Translations under genes and position numbers: made by a program | Notes under the pieces: generated by a model | Databases searched by the model: none | Told to the model about the DNA's origin: nothing | The model's input: the letters and a program-made list of their open reading frames with translations, nothing else | Shown: in pieces, positions 40,188 to 50,624 of the stretch | Position numbering within the stretch: position 1 is the first letter of the stretch | How the letters are laid out: the number at the start of each line of letters is the position of its first letter | Assembly: GCA_029561345.1 (NCBI GenBank) | Contig: JAKQJC010000064.1 | Coordinates: 62,001 to 126,000, forward strand | Reading direction: 5' to 3' | DNA: 64,000 bases | DNA from: Chloroflexota bacterium | GTDB taxonomy: Bacteria; Chloroflexota; Anaerolineae; Anaerolineales; Anaerolineaceae

Positions 40188-42191
40188 CTACTCCGGCTGA
40201 TGGGCGCAGTCGGCAATCTCCTTGGCCGCTTTGATTTTGGCCTGCTGCACCTCGCCGTACTGGGTTTCCAGTTCAATGCGCTGCCACAGGCGGCAAATGG
40301 GCACCTGCAATTCCGGCTTGGCCGCCATCACCTCGCGGGTTTGCGTCAGGGCTTCATCCCAGCGTTCCACATTGGCGTAACTTTCAATGAACACAAAGCG
40401 CTCCGCCGGGTCTTTGGGACCGTGTTCAGCCAGGCCCGCGTCGCCGTAAGCCGCCGCTTCTTCCCAGTTGCGGCGCTGGCGTGCCAGTTCGGCCTTTTCA
40501 AAATAATAGCACCAGTCATTCGAGGGTTCCGCGCCGGCCAGTTCCGGCACCATCCGCGCGCCTTCGCCCTCCGGCAAAACCAGCCCACGCCGCGACCAGG
40601 CGCTGGCCTGGGCAATTTCCACCGGCAGCTTGCGGTTGTCGCCGTCAATCAGCGGGTCCAGCACCCGCAGGCAGGCCCAGGGCGCATAAAACACCGCCAC
40701 CATGCTGGAGGTGCTGCCGGTGAAGGTGGCTGCCAGGTAATCGCGGTACAGCGGCTGGTCAGCCTTCAAAATTTCCGTGCCTTCTTTGAAGCGCCGTGAT
40801 GGATAGTATAACATATAGCTCATCCGGTCCGTGTGGTTATCCGGCGCATAGTACCAGTTCAGCAGCGCCGAGAGCGAATTATCGCTGTAATAGGTCACCG
40901 CCATTTCGTTGGCCAGCACCACCGTATCCGGTTCAATGGCCGGGGCGCGCCAGGCCAGCTGCCAGAAAAAATCGCGCTGGGTTTCCCAATCCTGTTTGTA
41001 GGCATTGGCCAGCTGAAATTGAAAGCCCACCGAAGCCGCTGCCAGCGCCGCCAACACCCCCACCCGCAGCAGGCGCGGCGCGGGAACCAGCCGCACCAGC
41101 CCCACCAGCAGCAGGCAGGCGCCCAGCATAAACGGCAGGGTAAAGCGGTCCGCCGGGAATTCCATGCGCGGGCGCAGGCCCGTCAGCCAGAACGGCCAGC
41201 CGGCCGCCAGCAGCGCCGCCGCCCCCACCAGCACCATCTCGCCGGCCTTGCGCCAGCTGGCGCGGGCCTTGCGGTTCCAGGCAAACAGCACCGCCAGCCC
41301 CACAAACGTGACCGCCAGCAGTCCGAAATAAACCAGGGTGGTGCGGCTGCCCAGTTCAGAGGGATCTGGCTGGGCAAAGGCGGCCGCCCAGGCGCCAAAA
41401 GTGGTGTTCCACAGCGCCTCGTAAATGCTCACGCACAGGCCCCACAGGGTGCTCAGCGGGTTCGTGCTCAGGTCGGTCAGCAGGCGCGGCTTGTAATTGG
41501 TGGTTTGAAAGCTGAAGAAGAAAGTGCGCCAGATGCCCACCGCCGCCATCACCCCCAGGTAAGGCAGCCAGCGCTTCAAGGTCAGGCGCAGGCGGGCCGC
41601 CAGGGTGCCTTCCGTCACCACCCACAAAAAAGCCGCGCGCGCCAGCTCCAGCACAAAGAAATATTCCATCATCACCAGATTGCCCAGCGAAAGCAGCACG
41701 GCCAGGCCGTGCCACAACCAGGCATGCCGTTTGACCTGCAGCGCGGCCACATTCGCCAGCAGCGAGCCGAAGAACAGGCACAGCACCATGAAAAAATGGC
41801 TGTACACCAGCGAGATGAACTGCTGGCCAAAAGCCGGATACACCACCGCCAGCAGGCTCACCCACTCCGCGGCGTCATCCTCGTCCGGCCACACCCGGCG
41901 CAGCAGCAGCCACAGCAGCACACCCGAAAGCCAGCGCCACAGCAGGGCAAACACCTGCCAGTGCCACGGCGTGGAACCCAGCAACGGCAGGGTGATCTGA
42001 TAGAGCAGCCCCCACACCGGGCGGTTGGTGGAAAAATAGCGCGCCAGGCCTTCCGGCCCCAACTGGTGGAAAATCCAATTAATCGGCAAATCGTCCCAGT
42101 AAAACCCCAGCATGGGAATCAGCAGGCCGTAGGCCAGCCCGCAGGCGCCCAGCAGCACCAGCGGAAAGAAACGCCGCAAGCGTTCAGGCAT
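40188..42191 (-). CDS. Polytopic membrane protein, GT-C-like glycosyltransferase
   Basis: The 667-aa product has about eleven membrane helices in residues 10-415, then a soluble C-terminal part with tetratricopeptide-like helices (residues 545-660). An early loop carries FYWDDLPINW, an acidic pair like the DD/DE of GT-C enzymes, which use lipid-linked sugar donors. ATG 42191 has GAGAGG 6 nt upstream; the GTG 42206 is less likely. It follows the GT2 gene with the stop 7 nt after... the ATG lies 5 nt beyond the GT2 stop, so the two are coupled. Specificity unknown. Confidence 0.7.
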   Translation of the reverse strand: MPERLRRFFPLVLLGACGLAYGLLIPMLGFYWDDLPINWIFHQLGPEGLARYFSTNRPVWGLLYQITLPLLGSTPWHWQVFALLWRWLSGVLLWLLLRRVWPDEDDAAEWVSLLAVVYPAFGQQFISLVYSHFFMVLCLFFGSLLANVAALQVKRHAWLWHGLAVLLSLGNLVMMEYFFVLELARAAFLWVVTEGTLAARLRLTLKRWLPYLGVMAAVGIWRTFFFSFQTTNYKPRLLTDLSTNPLSTLWGLCVSIYEALWNTTFGAWAAAFAQPDPSELGSRTTLVYFGLLAVTFVGLAVLFAWNRKARASWRKAGEMVLVGAAALLAAGWPFWLTGLRPRMEFPADRFTLPFMLGACLLLVGLVRLVPAPRLLRVGVLAALAAASVGFQFQLANAYKQDWETQRDFFWQLAWRAPAIEPDTVVLANEMAVTYYSDNSLSALLNWYYAPDNHTDRMSYMLYYPSRRFKEGTEILKADQPLYRDYLAATFTGSTSSMVAVFYAPWACLRVLDPLIDGDNRKLPVEIAQASAWSRRGLVLPEGEGARMVPELAGAEPSNDWCYYFEKAELARQRRNWEEAAAYGDAGLAEHGPKDPAERFVFIESYANVERWDEALTQTREVMAAKPELQVPICRLWQRIELETQYGEVQQAKIKAAKEIADCAHQPE

Positions 42192-43158
42192 CTTTGTCCT
42201 CTCCACCCAGAATCCGCCGCACCAGGTAAACCGGCCGGCGCTTCACTTCCTGGAAAATATAACCCACATACATGCCAATCAGGCCCATGGTGATCATCAG
42301 GCTACCCCCCACCACCAGCAGCACAAAAATGGTCGAGCTCCAGCCCGGCGTCAGGCTGCTTTGCTGCCCCGTCACCCAGAAGCTGAGCACATAAACCGCC
42401 TCCAGCAAGGCCAGCAGCAAAAACAGCCCGCCCACCGAAATGCCGATATACAGCGGCACCAGCGAGAAGGAAAACACCGCATCTGAGGCCAGGTTCAGCA
42501 TTTTGCGCAGCGAATATTTAGAACGCCCGCCCAGGCGCTGCGGCGGCTGGTAAGGCAAAATCACGCTGCGGTAGCCCATCCAGGCCACCATGCCCCTGAT
42601 AAAGCGGTGATATTCCGGCATGCTGTTCAGTGCATCCACCGCCGCCCGCGACATCAGGCGGAAATCGGCCGCCCCGGGCTGAATCTGCGTATCGCCAATG
42701 CGGTTCACCAGGGCATAAAATCCCCGCGCGGTCAGCCGCTTGAAAAGTGAAACCTTCTCCTCATCCACACGCTGGGTCAGCACAATATCGTAGCCGCTCA
42801 GCCCCAGGCGCAGCATCTCGCCGATCAGGTCCGGGGGGTGCTGGCCGTCGCCATCGAGGGTCACCACCCAGTCACCTTTGGTTTGCTGCAGGCCGGCGGT
42901 CAGCGCCGCCTGGTGGCCAAAATTGCGGCTCAGCTCCACCACCCTGATGCGCCGGTCAGCAGCGGCCAGGGCTTCGAGCTGCTTGAGGGTGCCGTCGCTG
43001 GAGCCGTCGTCCACGTAATAAATGGTGAAAGCGTGGGGCAGGGCTTCCAGCGCCGCGCACAGGCGCGCGTGGAAAGGACTCAGAGCCTCTTCTTCATTAT
43101 AAAGAGGGATCACCAGGTCAACAGAAAGAGGGGAGGAAGAAGGGGTGGAATCGTTCAT
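42184..43158 (-). CDS. GT2-family dolichol-phosphate-mannose-synthase-like glycosyltransferase
   Basis: Transfers a sugar from a nucleotide donor to a polyprenyl phosphate carrier. The 324-aa product has the GT2 signature: VIPLYNEEEAL, VDDGSSDGT, GDWVVTLDGDGQHPP and QRVDEE, then two C-terminal membrane helices (about 230-255 and 275-300). This is the GtrB/ArnC/DPMS type. Start ATG 43158 (GTG 43161 also possible). The product likely makes a polyprenyl-linked sugar for the GT-C protein encoded next. No Shine-Dalgarno is clear at the start. Confidence 0.9.
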   Translation of the reverse strand: MNDSTPSSSPLSVDLVIPLYNEEEALSPFHARLCAALEALPHAFTIYYVDDGSSDGTLKQLEALAAADRRIRVVELSRNFGHQAALTAGLQQTKGDWVVTLDGDGQHPPDLIGEMLRLGLSGYDIVLTQRVDEEKVSLFKRLTARGFYALVNRIGDTQIQPGAADFRLMSRAAVDALNSMPEYHRFIRGMVAWMGYRSVILPYQPPQRLGGRSKYSLRKMLNLASDAVFSFSLVPLYIGISVGGLFLLLALLEAVYVLSFWVTGQQSSLTPGWSSTIFVLLVVGGSLMITMGLIGMYVGYIFQEVKRRPVYLVRRILGGEDKDA

Positions 43159-43313
43159 CACAGATCTGGCTTAAGTATAACGGCATCCCTTCCACCGGGG
43201 AAGGGCAAACGGCCATTTTTCCCTTTCACCGCTTGCAGCCGGTCCTGTGCTTCGTTAAAATAGACATACAGATCCCTCATTGCATCCCATCCAGCGCATC
43301 CTCCGGAGGCTTT

Positions 43314-44414
43314 ATGAAACGCATGCCCCTGCCCTTCATCGTTCTGATCGTTATTTGCCTGCTGGCCTGCAATCTCAGTCTGCCGGCCTCGTCCACGCCC
43401 GCCGTCCCCCTTGAAACCATCATCCCACCAACCGCCGAACCCACCCGCGGCCTGCCCCCCAAAGGCCCCCCGCCCACCCGCGCGGCTGTTGGCACAGCTG
43501 TGCGCCCCACCCCGCCGGCCGGCGATGAAAATGCCGTCACTGCCGCCACGCCCCAACCCGGCGCGCCCGTCTACCGCGCCGGCGGCCTGCCCGGTGTCTA
43601 TTGGGTCACCAATCCGGCCAGCGGGGTGGAATGGTTTGTTCAGGTCATCCTGCCCAAAAAAGCCGCCAGCCTCGGCCCCCTGCCCGCCCTGGTTCTGGTC
43701 CCCGGCGGCATCGGCAGCGGCACCAGTCTCATGGATCCCATCCGCCCCCTGCAAATCATGGCCGACGCGGGCTTTGTCATCGTGGTGTTCGATGCCGAAG
43801 GACGCGCCAAAACCGCCGGGGTTGAAAACACCAACGGCTACATCCAGCAGGACGGCCTGGCCGAAGTGATCCGCTTTGCGGCCACCCTGCCCGAAGTGGA
43901 TGCCAGGCAGATCGGCCTGGTTTCGCTTTCCTACGGCATCACCATGGCCTCAGGTGCGCTGGCCCGCCACCCTGAACTGCCGGTGCGCATGCTCATCGAC
44001 TGGGAAGGCCCCTCCAGCCGCTTCTATTCCACGGTTGGCTGCAACATCCCGGCCGGGGGCAGCAGCGGCGGCAGCGGCAAAATTGCCTGGCAGCCCTGTG
44101 ATGACGAAAATTTTTGGAGCGAGCGCGAAGCCGCCGCCTTCATCAAAAGCGTCTGCGTGCCCTACCAGCGCATCCAGTCTGAAAAAGACCATGTGCAATC
44201 CACCAACGCGCATGCCGTTGAAATGATCAACAATGCTGTCGCCGGGCTTTCGCCCTGGGTGCGTTTAAACGATGAAACCCCCAACCAGACCTATGACCCT
44301 GGCGCGCCGCCAGCCATGCTCCCCGAAAGCTCTGACCGCCAGCGCGAAGAAAACATCGTCCGCTACGCCCAGGAAATCCTTGCGCTCAACATCGCCCCCG
44401 TCTGCGCGCCCTAA
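43314..44414 (+). CDS. Lipoprotein with alpha/beta-hydrolase domain
   Basis: The 366-aa product starts at ATG 43314 behind CTCCGGAGG. A signal peptide with lipobox CLLAC (Cys19) and a Pro/Thr linker precede the alpha/beta-hydrolase core (about residues 90-360): LVLVPGGIGSG (oxyanion side), FDAEGR, IGLVSLSYGI and a C-terminal His in STNAHAVEM. The nucleophile elbow is SxSxG instead of GxSxG. The substrate is unknown, but surface esterase/lipase is likely. It ends 4 nt inside the convergent recO gene. Confidence 0.85.
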   Translation: MKRMPLPFIVLIVICLLACNLSLPASSTPAVPLETIIPPTAEPTRGLPPKGPPPTRAAVGTAVRPTPPAGDENAVTAATPQPGAPVYRAGGLPGVYWVTNPASGVEWFVQVILPKKAASLGPLPALVLVPGGIGSGTSLMDPIRPLQIMADAGFVIVVFDAEGRAKTAGVENTNGYIQQDGLAEVIRFAATLPEVDARQIGLVSLSYGITMASGALARHPELPVRMLIDWEGPSSRFYSTVGCNIPAGGSSGGSGKIAWQPCDDENFWSEREAAAFIKSVCVPYQRIQSEKDHVQSTNAHAVEMINNAVAGLSPWVRLNDETPNQTYDPGAPPAMLPESSDRQREENIVRYAQEILALNIAPVCAP

Positions 44415-45193
44415 GCCGGCGTTCCACCCTGGCGCTGCACATGGCGCAAAAAGGCCGGCGAATTCAGGCCGCGCTCCAGCAAATAGGTCAGGTAATATTG
44501 AAGCAGCCCCTCCACCTCGGGGCGCAGTTCCGCCGCAGCCGGGGCGCGGCTGGCTTCCATCCAGCCGCTGCGCTGCAAATGGCGCAGCAGGCGCAGCGCC
44601 GGCATCGAAACGGGGAAAACCGCGGTCACCTCCGTGCCGCATTCCGGACACAGCGCCCCACCCATCTGCGCCGAAAAGAACTGGTCTTCCGGCTTTAACT
44701 CCCGCCCGCAGCTCACGCACTGGAACAATTCCGGCCTGAAGCCCAGAATATCCAGCAGGCGCACCTCATACCAGCGCGAAACCAGCCACAGGTCATCGTG
44801 CGGCAGGGTTGCCAGGCGGCCCAGGGTATCCGTCAGCAGGTGAAAAAGATTCGGCAAATCTTCGTTTTCGTAGGTGAACCGGTCCGCCAGTTCCACCACA
44901 TAGAGAGCAAAGGCGGTGCGCAGCAGGTCATCGTGCAGGGGCAGGTAGGCCTCGGCGGTTTCTGCCTGGGTGATGATGGGCAGGTCGCGGCTGCGCGCCA
45001 GAAAAAGGCGCGCCCGCGTGAAGGGCTGCAAATGCCCGGCCTTGCGCGAGCGCAGTTTACGCACGCCCTTGGCCAGCGCCCTCGTTTTGCCCTGCTGCAG
45101 AGTGAACAGGGTCAAAATGCGGTCGGCCTCGCCCCAATCGCTGTGGCGCAGCACGACCGCTTCAAGGCTGAAGGTGTGAGAAGGGTTGGGCAA
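44411..45193 (-). CDS. recO: DNA repair protein RecO
   Basis: Loads RecA on gapped DNA with RecF/RecR. The 260-aa product has an OB-fold N-terminus (VVLRHSDWGEADRILTLFT), a helical bundle with LADRFTYENED, and the zinc-ribbon-like pairs CVSCGRE and CPECGTE. Start is TTG at 45193 behind GAGG; there is no ATG before residue 50. It is the last gene of glmU-CNNM-cdd-recO, 12 nt after the cdd stop. Length and layout fit the bacterial family. Confidence 0.93.
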   Translation of the reverse strand: MPNPSHTFSLEAVVLRHSDWGEADRILTLFTLQQGKTRALAKGVRKLRSRKAGHLQPFTRARLFLARSRDLPIITQAETAEAYLPLHDDLLRTAFALYVVELADRFTYENEDLPNLFHLLTDTLGRLATLPHDDLWLVSRWYEVRLLDILGFRPELFQCVSCGRELKPEDQFFSAQMGGALCPECGTEVTAVFPVSMPALRLLRHLQRSGWMEASRAPAAAELRPEVEGLLQYYLTYLLERGLNSPAFLRHVQRQGGTPA

Positions 45194-45205
45194 GCCAGCC
45201 CTCGC

Positions 45206-45607
45206 TCAGCTCAAACTTTTAGGGGTGAAGGCTCCGGGCAAAAATTCGCGCAGAGGGGCTTCCTGCACCACATGCCCGTCCTTGTCAGCCAGAATCACCA
45301 GAGTTTCCACGCCAAATTCAGCGATCACCTGGCGGCAGGCGCCGCAGGGTGAGCCGCCGTTTTCGGTCAGCACCACAATGGCTTCAAATTCGCGTTCCCC
45401 TTCGGAAACCGCCTTGAAAATGGCCACCCGCTCGGCGCAAATACCCGAGGGGTAGGCTGCGTTTTCAATGTTCACCCCGTCGTAAATCTTGCCCGAGGCG
45501 GTCAGCAGCGCCGCACCCACTGCGTATTTGGAATAAGGGCAGTAAGCCCAGCGGCGCGCCAGAATGGCGGTTTCGATCAATTGCGTCCGCATTTCATCAT
45601 TCAGCAT
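45206..45607 (-). CDS. cdd: Cytidine deaminase
   Basis: Deaminates cytidine and deoxycytidine to uridine forms. The 133-aa product starts at ATG 45607 behind GGAGGAACC, overlapping the CNNM gene end by 11 nt. The zinc site is complete: CAE with Cys57 and catalytic Glu59, and PCGAC with Cys88 and Cys91, plus FTP near the C-terminus. This is the three-cysteine homotetrameric class. Length is normal (about 130). The operon partners suggest general nucleotide and wall metabolism rather than a dedicated pathway. Confidence 0.95.
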   Translation of the reverse strand: MLNDEMRTQLIETAILARRWAYCPYSKYAVGAALLTASGKIYDGVNIENAAYPSGICAERVAIFKAVSEGEREFEAIVVLTENGGSPCGACRQVIAEFGVETLVILADKDGHVVQEAPLREFLPGAFTPKSLS

Positions 45608-46889
45608 GCGGTTCCTCCGTTTCCTTTTCTTTTTCACGACGTGTTTCAGAACGGCGCAGCGCCCGCACTTTGGCAATCCGCCGGGCGCTCACCTGTTCCA
45701 CTTTCAGCAAAACCCCTTCATCTTCCAGGGTTTCGCCGCCCACCGGCACCCGCCCCACCTGGCTGTAGATATAGCCGCCCAGGGTGTCGGCCTGGTCGTG
45801 CGAGAAATGGGTGCCCATTACTTCGTTAAAATCATCCAGACTGGCACGGCCCAAAAAGAGATACTCTCCATCGCCCACCTGCTGGCAGGGCTGCTCTTCG
45901 GCCTGGTCATATTCATCGCGAATCTCGCCGATGATTTCTTCCACAATGTCTTCCAGCGTCACCAGGCCGGCCACGCCGCCGTATTCATCCACCACAATGG
46001 CCATATGCACTCCGCGTGAGCGCATTTCGGTCAGCAGTTCGTCCACCTTCTTGGCTTCAGGGATGAAATAGGCCGGGCGCAGACGCTCGCGCAGCGAAAG
46101 CAGTGAATCCTTCTCGCTGCGCACTGCCAGCAGCAGGTCCTTGGCATACAGCAAACCCACAATGTCATCAATGGTGTCTTCATACACCGGCACGCGCGAA
46201 TGGCCGTAATGGGTCAAAATTTCGATAGCCTCCGGCAGCGGGGTGTTGATATCCAGGGCGATGATATCAATGCGCGGCACCATCACCTCGCGGGCGCGTG
46301 TATCGCCAAACTGGAAAATCGAGAAAATCATTTTGCGTTCGCCCTGTTCAAGCTGGCCTTCGGGTTGGCCCACCTCCACCCAGTTGCGCAGCTCTTCCTC
46401 GGTCAGCGCGCTGGCCGGGTTGCCCGCCGATTGGTGCGGCTGGCCTAACACGGCCATCAGCAGCAGCGAAAATGGGGTGAACAGCACGTCAATCCACAGA
46501 CCCAGCCAGGCCAGACGCAGGGCAGCCGTTTCGGGATGGTCAATCACCCGCCCCTCCACAATGAATTCGCTCACCACAATCACCAGCGCCACTCCTGCCA
46601 GCAGGGCCAGTCCGCCGGCCGTGGAAAAAACCGCTGCCGCCGGGGCCAGCAGGCCCAGGCTCACCACCCCTGTCAGCAGAATATGCAGCAGAGTCATGGC
46701 CAGGCGCAGGCTGATGCGCAGATGCGGCCGGCTGACCACCTCCGCGGCCCAATCCACCGCTTCGCCGTGCTGTTCGCGCAAATTGAGCAAATGCGGCAGG
46801 CGCGTATTATTCAGGCTGGCGCGCGTCACCGCCACCAGCAAGTCCAGACCGATCAAAACCGCCGCAGCCGTCCAGGCCCAGTTATCCAT
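45597..46889 (-). CDS. HlyC/CorC-family hemolysin-like membrane protein with CBS pair
   Basis: Family members are CNNM-type proteins, often implicated in Mg2+ or Co2+ handling. The 430-aa product starts at ATG 46889 behind AAGGAGATA. Residues 1-150 hold three or four membrane helices (CNNM/DUF21-like), then two CBS domains (about residues 205-335; VMVPRIDIIALD, GVHMAIVVDEYGGVAGLVTLED) and a C-terminal CorC/HlyC domain (GTHFSHDQADTLGGYIYSQVG). Its start overlaps the glmU stop by 8 nt. Confidence 0.9.
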   Translation of the reverse strand: MDNWAWTAAAVLIGLDLLVAVTRASLNNTRLPHLLNLREQHGEAVDWAAEVVSRPHLRISLRLAMTLLHILLTGVVSLGLLAPAAAVFSTAGGLALLAGVALVIVVSEFIVEGRVIDHPETAALRLAWLGLWIDVLFTPFSLLLMAVLGQPHQSAGNPASALTEEELRNWVEVGQPEGQLEQGERKMIFSIFQFGDTRAREVMVPRIDIIALDINTPLPEAIEILTHYGHSRVPVYEDTIDDIVGLLYAKDLLLAVRSEKDSLLSLRERLRPAYFIPEAKKVDELLTEMRSRGVHMAIVVDEYGGVAGLVTLEDIVEEIIGEIRDEYDQAEEQPCQQVGDGEYLFLGRASLDDFNEVMGTHFSHDQADTLGGYIYSQVGRVPVGGETLEDEGVLLKVEQVSARRIAKVRALRRSETRREKEKETEEPHAE

Positions 46890-48234
46890 TATCTCCTTGT
46901 CTCTTGAAAGGGCGGGCGGGAACCCCCACCACCAGCCCGCCGTCGGGCACATCATGCGTCACCACCGAGCCGGCCCCTGTGCGCGCGTTTTCGCCCAGCT
47001 TCAACGGCGCCACCAGCATGGTATCCGAGCCGATAAAGGCGTGATTGCCAATTTCGGTGCGGTGCTTGTGTTCGCCGTCAAAATTGCAAGTGATGGTGCC
47101 GGCGCCGATGTTGACATCCTCGCCGATCACCGCGTCGCCAATATAAGAAAAATGGCCCATTTTGGTGCCCGGCCCCAGGTAGGAAGATTTGACCTCACCA
47201 AAGTTGCCCATATGCACGCCTTTGCCCAGATGGGCGCCCTTGCGCAAATGGCCAAAGGGGCCAATTTCGCTGTGCTCTTCCATGATGGCGCCTTCAAGGA
47301 CCGAACAAATCACCGTGCAGGCGTTGTCAATGCGGGTGTTTTCCACAATGGTGTTGGGGCCAATGCGGCAGCCTTCGCCAATTTCGGTCTTGCCGCGCAG
47401 ATGCGTGTTGGGCAAAATCTGCGTATCGCGGCCAATTTTCACCCCGGCTTCGATGTATACCGAATCGGGGTCAATCATCGTCACTCCCGCCAGCATATGC
47501 GCGCGGTTGATGCGCCGCCGCAGGATGGCTTCCGCCTCGGCCAGATGAACGCGGGTGTTAATGCCCATCGCCTCGGCCGGGTCGTCCAGCACAATGGCCT
47601 TCACCGCCTGGCCGTCGCCAGAGGCAATCGCCACCACATCGGTCAGGTAATATTCGCCCTTTGGCGAAACCTGCACGCGGCTGATGGCGTTCCACAGCCA
47701 TTCCGAATCAAAGCAGTAGGCACCCACGTTCAATTCTTTGATCAGCTTTTGTTCAGGGGTGCACTGCGCCTCTTCTACCACCGCTGTCACGTTGCCGTCC
47801 GGCCCGCGCACCACGCGTCCAAAACCGCGCGGATCATCATCGATGACCGTCAGCATGGAGAAAGGTCCCTGGTTGGCTTTCTGCGTTTCCACCAGCCTTT
47901 GCAGCGTTTCGGCCCTGAACAGCGGCATATCGGCGCTCAGCACCACCACCAGGCCGGGCTTGCCCAGCAGGTGATCTTCAGCCGCCTGAACCGCGTGGGC
48001 TGTGCCCAGCGGCTGGTGCTGGTGGGCAAAAACAGCCTGATCGCCCACCGTCTGGCGCACCTGCAGCGCCTCGTGCCCCACCACCACCACAGGCGGCTCA
48101 TCCGTCAGGGCCGCGGCCAGGTCCAGTGAATATTGAATGAGCGGGCGGCCCGCAACCGGATGAAGCACTTTGGGCAGGGCCGAATTCATGCGCGTCCCCT
48201 GTCCGGCGGCCAGAATAATCACATAACAGGTCAT
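46882..48234 (-). CDS. glmU: Bifunctional GlcNAc-1-P uridyltransferase/acetyltransferase
   Basis: Makes UDP-GlcNAc for peptidoglycan and surface glycans. The 450-aa product starts at ATG 48234, with AAAGGAG 11 nt upstream; the GTG 12 nt earlier overlaps the ribosome site. The N-terminal pyrophosphorylase has ILAAGQGTRM (residues 7-16) and QPLGTAHAV; the C-terminal left-handed beta helix repeats end with GAGTITCNFDG, HRTEIGNHAFIGSDTMLV and the acetyl-CoA site GAGSVV. Length is typical. It is first in the glmU-CNNM-cdd-recO operon. Confidence 0.95.
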   Translation of the reverse strand: MTCYVIILAAGQGTRMNSALPKVLHPVAGRPLIQYSLDLAAALTDEPPVVVVGHEALQVRQTVGDQAVFAHQHQPLGTAHAVQAAEDHLLGKPGLVVVLSADMPLFRAETLQRLVETQKANQGPFSMLTVIDDDPRGFGRVVRGPDGNVTAVVEEAQCTPEQKLIKELNVGAYCFDSEWLWNAISRVQVSPKGEYYLTDVVAIASGDGQAVKAIVLDDPAEAMGINTRVHLAEAEAILRRRINRAHMLAGVTMIDPDSVYIEAGVKIGRDTQILPNTHLRGKTEIGEGCRIGPNTIVENTRIDNACTVICSVLEGAIMEEHSEIGPFGHLRKGAHLGKGVHMGNFGEVKSSYLGPGTKMGHFSYIGDAVIGEDVNIGAGTITCNFDGEHKHRTEIGNHAFIGSDTMLVAPLKLGENARTGAGSVVTHDVPDGGLVVGVPARPFKRQGDNG

Positions 48235-48320
48235 GGTAAATTTCACTCCTTTAAGAGAACAAAAAACGAGCCATCAACAGAAAGGCTCGTTTCCTGGTTT
48301 GTTCGCACTGGATGGACAGG

Positions 48321-48391
48321 CTGGGGCACCTGGATTCGAACCAAGATCCACAGATCCAAAGTCTGGTGTGCTGCCGTTGCACCATGCCCCA
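48321..48391 (-). tRNA. tRNA-Gln (anticodon TTG)
   Basis: On the minus strand the 71-nt sequence folds as a cloverleaf: acceptor stem TGGGGCA with TGCCCCA, D-arm with GGTGCAACGGCAGC, anticodon loop CTTTGGA containing TTG, and T-arm GGTTCGAATCC. The discriminator base is G and no CCA is encoded. Confidence 0.95.
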
Positions 48392-48435
48392 AGAGTGCCC
48401 CCAATTCTATCATACAACCCTTGATTCGGGCAAGG

Positions 48436-49587
48436 TCACGGTTTTTTCTTCTTCTTTTCCAGTTCTTCCAGCGAAACACCCAGCTGGCGAGCCTGGTCAA
48501 AAGAGATAATATCTGGATTGATCAGCTTGGGATCAGAATGTGAAATGGCTGAATCCCAAAACGCATCCGCATCCACCGGCGTCACCGGAGGGTTGCTGCC
48601 GCCCAGCAAAGCCAGCAGATTTTCATCCGGCGGCACATTGGTCAGCGGCTGTGATCCCGGCCGCGCCGGGGGGGGGGCCGGGGTCAGGGCTGGAACCGGA
48701 GCCGGGGCAGGCTTCACTTCCATTGGTTTTTCAACCGTCAGCAAACGCAGATCGCCAGCCGTCAGGCGAATTTCATCCGCCGCCACCATCAGGCGCACCG
48801 CCGAACGGCCCTGCGGCAGAAACACCGCCACCGTCAGCCCGGCCTGCACTGGCGCCGCGGCCACATTGTAACTGCTGCCGGCCAGGGTGAAGCTGAAATC
48901 GGCACCGGGGCTGTCCAGGCGCTGCGCGGCCTGCTCGCCGGCCTGAACCACGCCAGAAAGCGCAGCCAGGGCCTGTGTGGTGGCAGGGATTTCACCTTCC
49001 GAAAGCATCAGCGTGCCCTGAAAATTAAAGAGTGCGGCGCCCAGCGCGCCCAGCGACTGGCACAGCGCGCGCAGCGCGCCAGAAGCGTCGCCTGCTTCAG
49101 CAGACGCTCGCACAGGCTGCGGCGCTGGTTTGGCTTTTTCCACCGCTGCCGGCGCAGTTTCAGCGGCAGCTGACACAGGCGTTTCCGTTGGGGCGGGCTG
49201 CGGGGGCAGCGAGCGGGTGAGGCCCAGCAACTTCTCAACCGCAGGAATGAATTCTGCCATGGAGAGCGGCTTGCTGAAAAACAGATCTGCGCCTGCGTCC
49301 ATTGCCTGGCGGCGCATTTCGGGTGATTTCAACCCCGTCATCTGGATGATCTTGACGTTTGGGTAGCGCGCGCGGAAACGGCGGGTCAGTTCAAGCCCGG
49401 AAAAACCTGGCAGACGGATATCCGTGATCATCAGGTCAATCGTATGGCGTGTTGATTCCAGCAGCGCTTCTTCGGCTGAGGGTACCACTGTGACTTCGAT
49501 GTCCGGATCAATGGTATTAAGGGCGGCCTGGATCAGCCGCCCTAATTCAAAAGCATCATCAACAACCAGAATATATTTTTTAGCCAT
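48436..49587 (-). CDS. Response regulator with REC domain and roadblock-like output region
   Basis: The 383-aa product has a receiver domain (1-120) with acidic pocket Asp10/Asp11, phosphoacceptor Asp56 (TDIRLPG), Thr in QMTG and Lys in FFSKPLS. A Pro/Ala-rich linker follows, then about residues 165-285 resemble a roadblock/LC7-like domain (SLGALGAALFNFQGTLM, YNVAAAPVQAGLTVAVFL). No DNA-binding domain is visible. The tail carries further Pro-rich spacer and a short helix at the end. No kinase is adjacent. Confidence 0.85.
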   Translation of the reverse strand: MAKKYILVVDDAFELGRLIQAALNTIDPDIEVTVVPSAEEALLESTRHTIDLMITDIRLPGFSGLELTRRFRARYPNVKIIQMTGLKSPEMRRQAMDAGADLFFSKPLSMAEFIPAVEKLLGLTRSLPPQPAPTETPVSAAAETAPAAVEKAKPAPQPVRASAEAGDASGALRALCQSLGALGAALFNFQGTLMLSEGEIPATTQALAALSGVVQAGEQAAQRLDSPGADFSFTLAGSSYNVAAAPVQAGLTVAVFLPQGRSAVRLMVAADEIRLTAGDLRLLTVEKPMEVKPAPAPVPALTPAPPPARPGSQPLTNVPPDENLLALLGGSNPPVTPVDADAFWDSAISHSDPKLINPDIISFDQARQLGVSLEELEKKKKKP

Positions 49588-49610
49588 ACCCTAATTATAT
49601 CCGGTTTTTA

Positions 49611-50612
<1,002 letters not shown>

Positions 50613-50624
50613 GCGGGTACCTCG

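Noticed and set aside
48660-48680. GGGGGGGG run inside the response regulator gene
   Set aside because: It encodes a Pro-rich linker on the minus strand; the frame continues intact, so no slippage site is needed.
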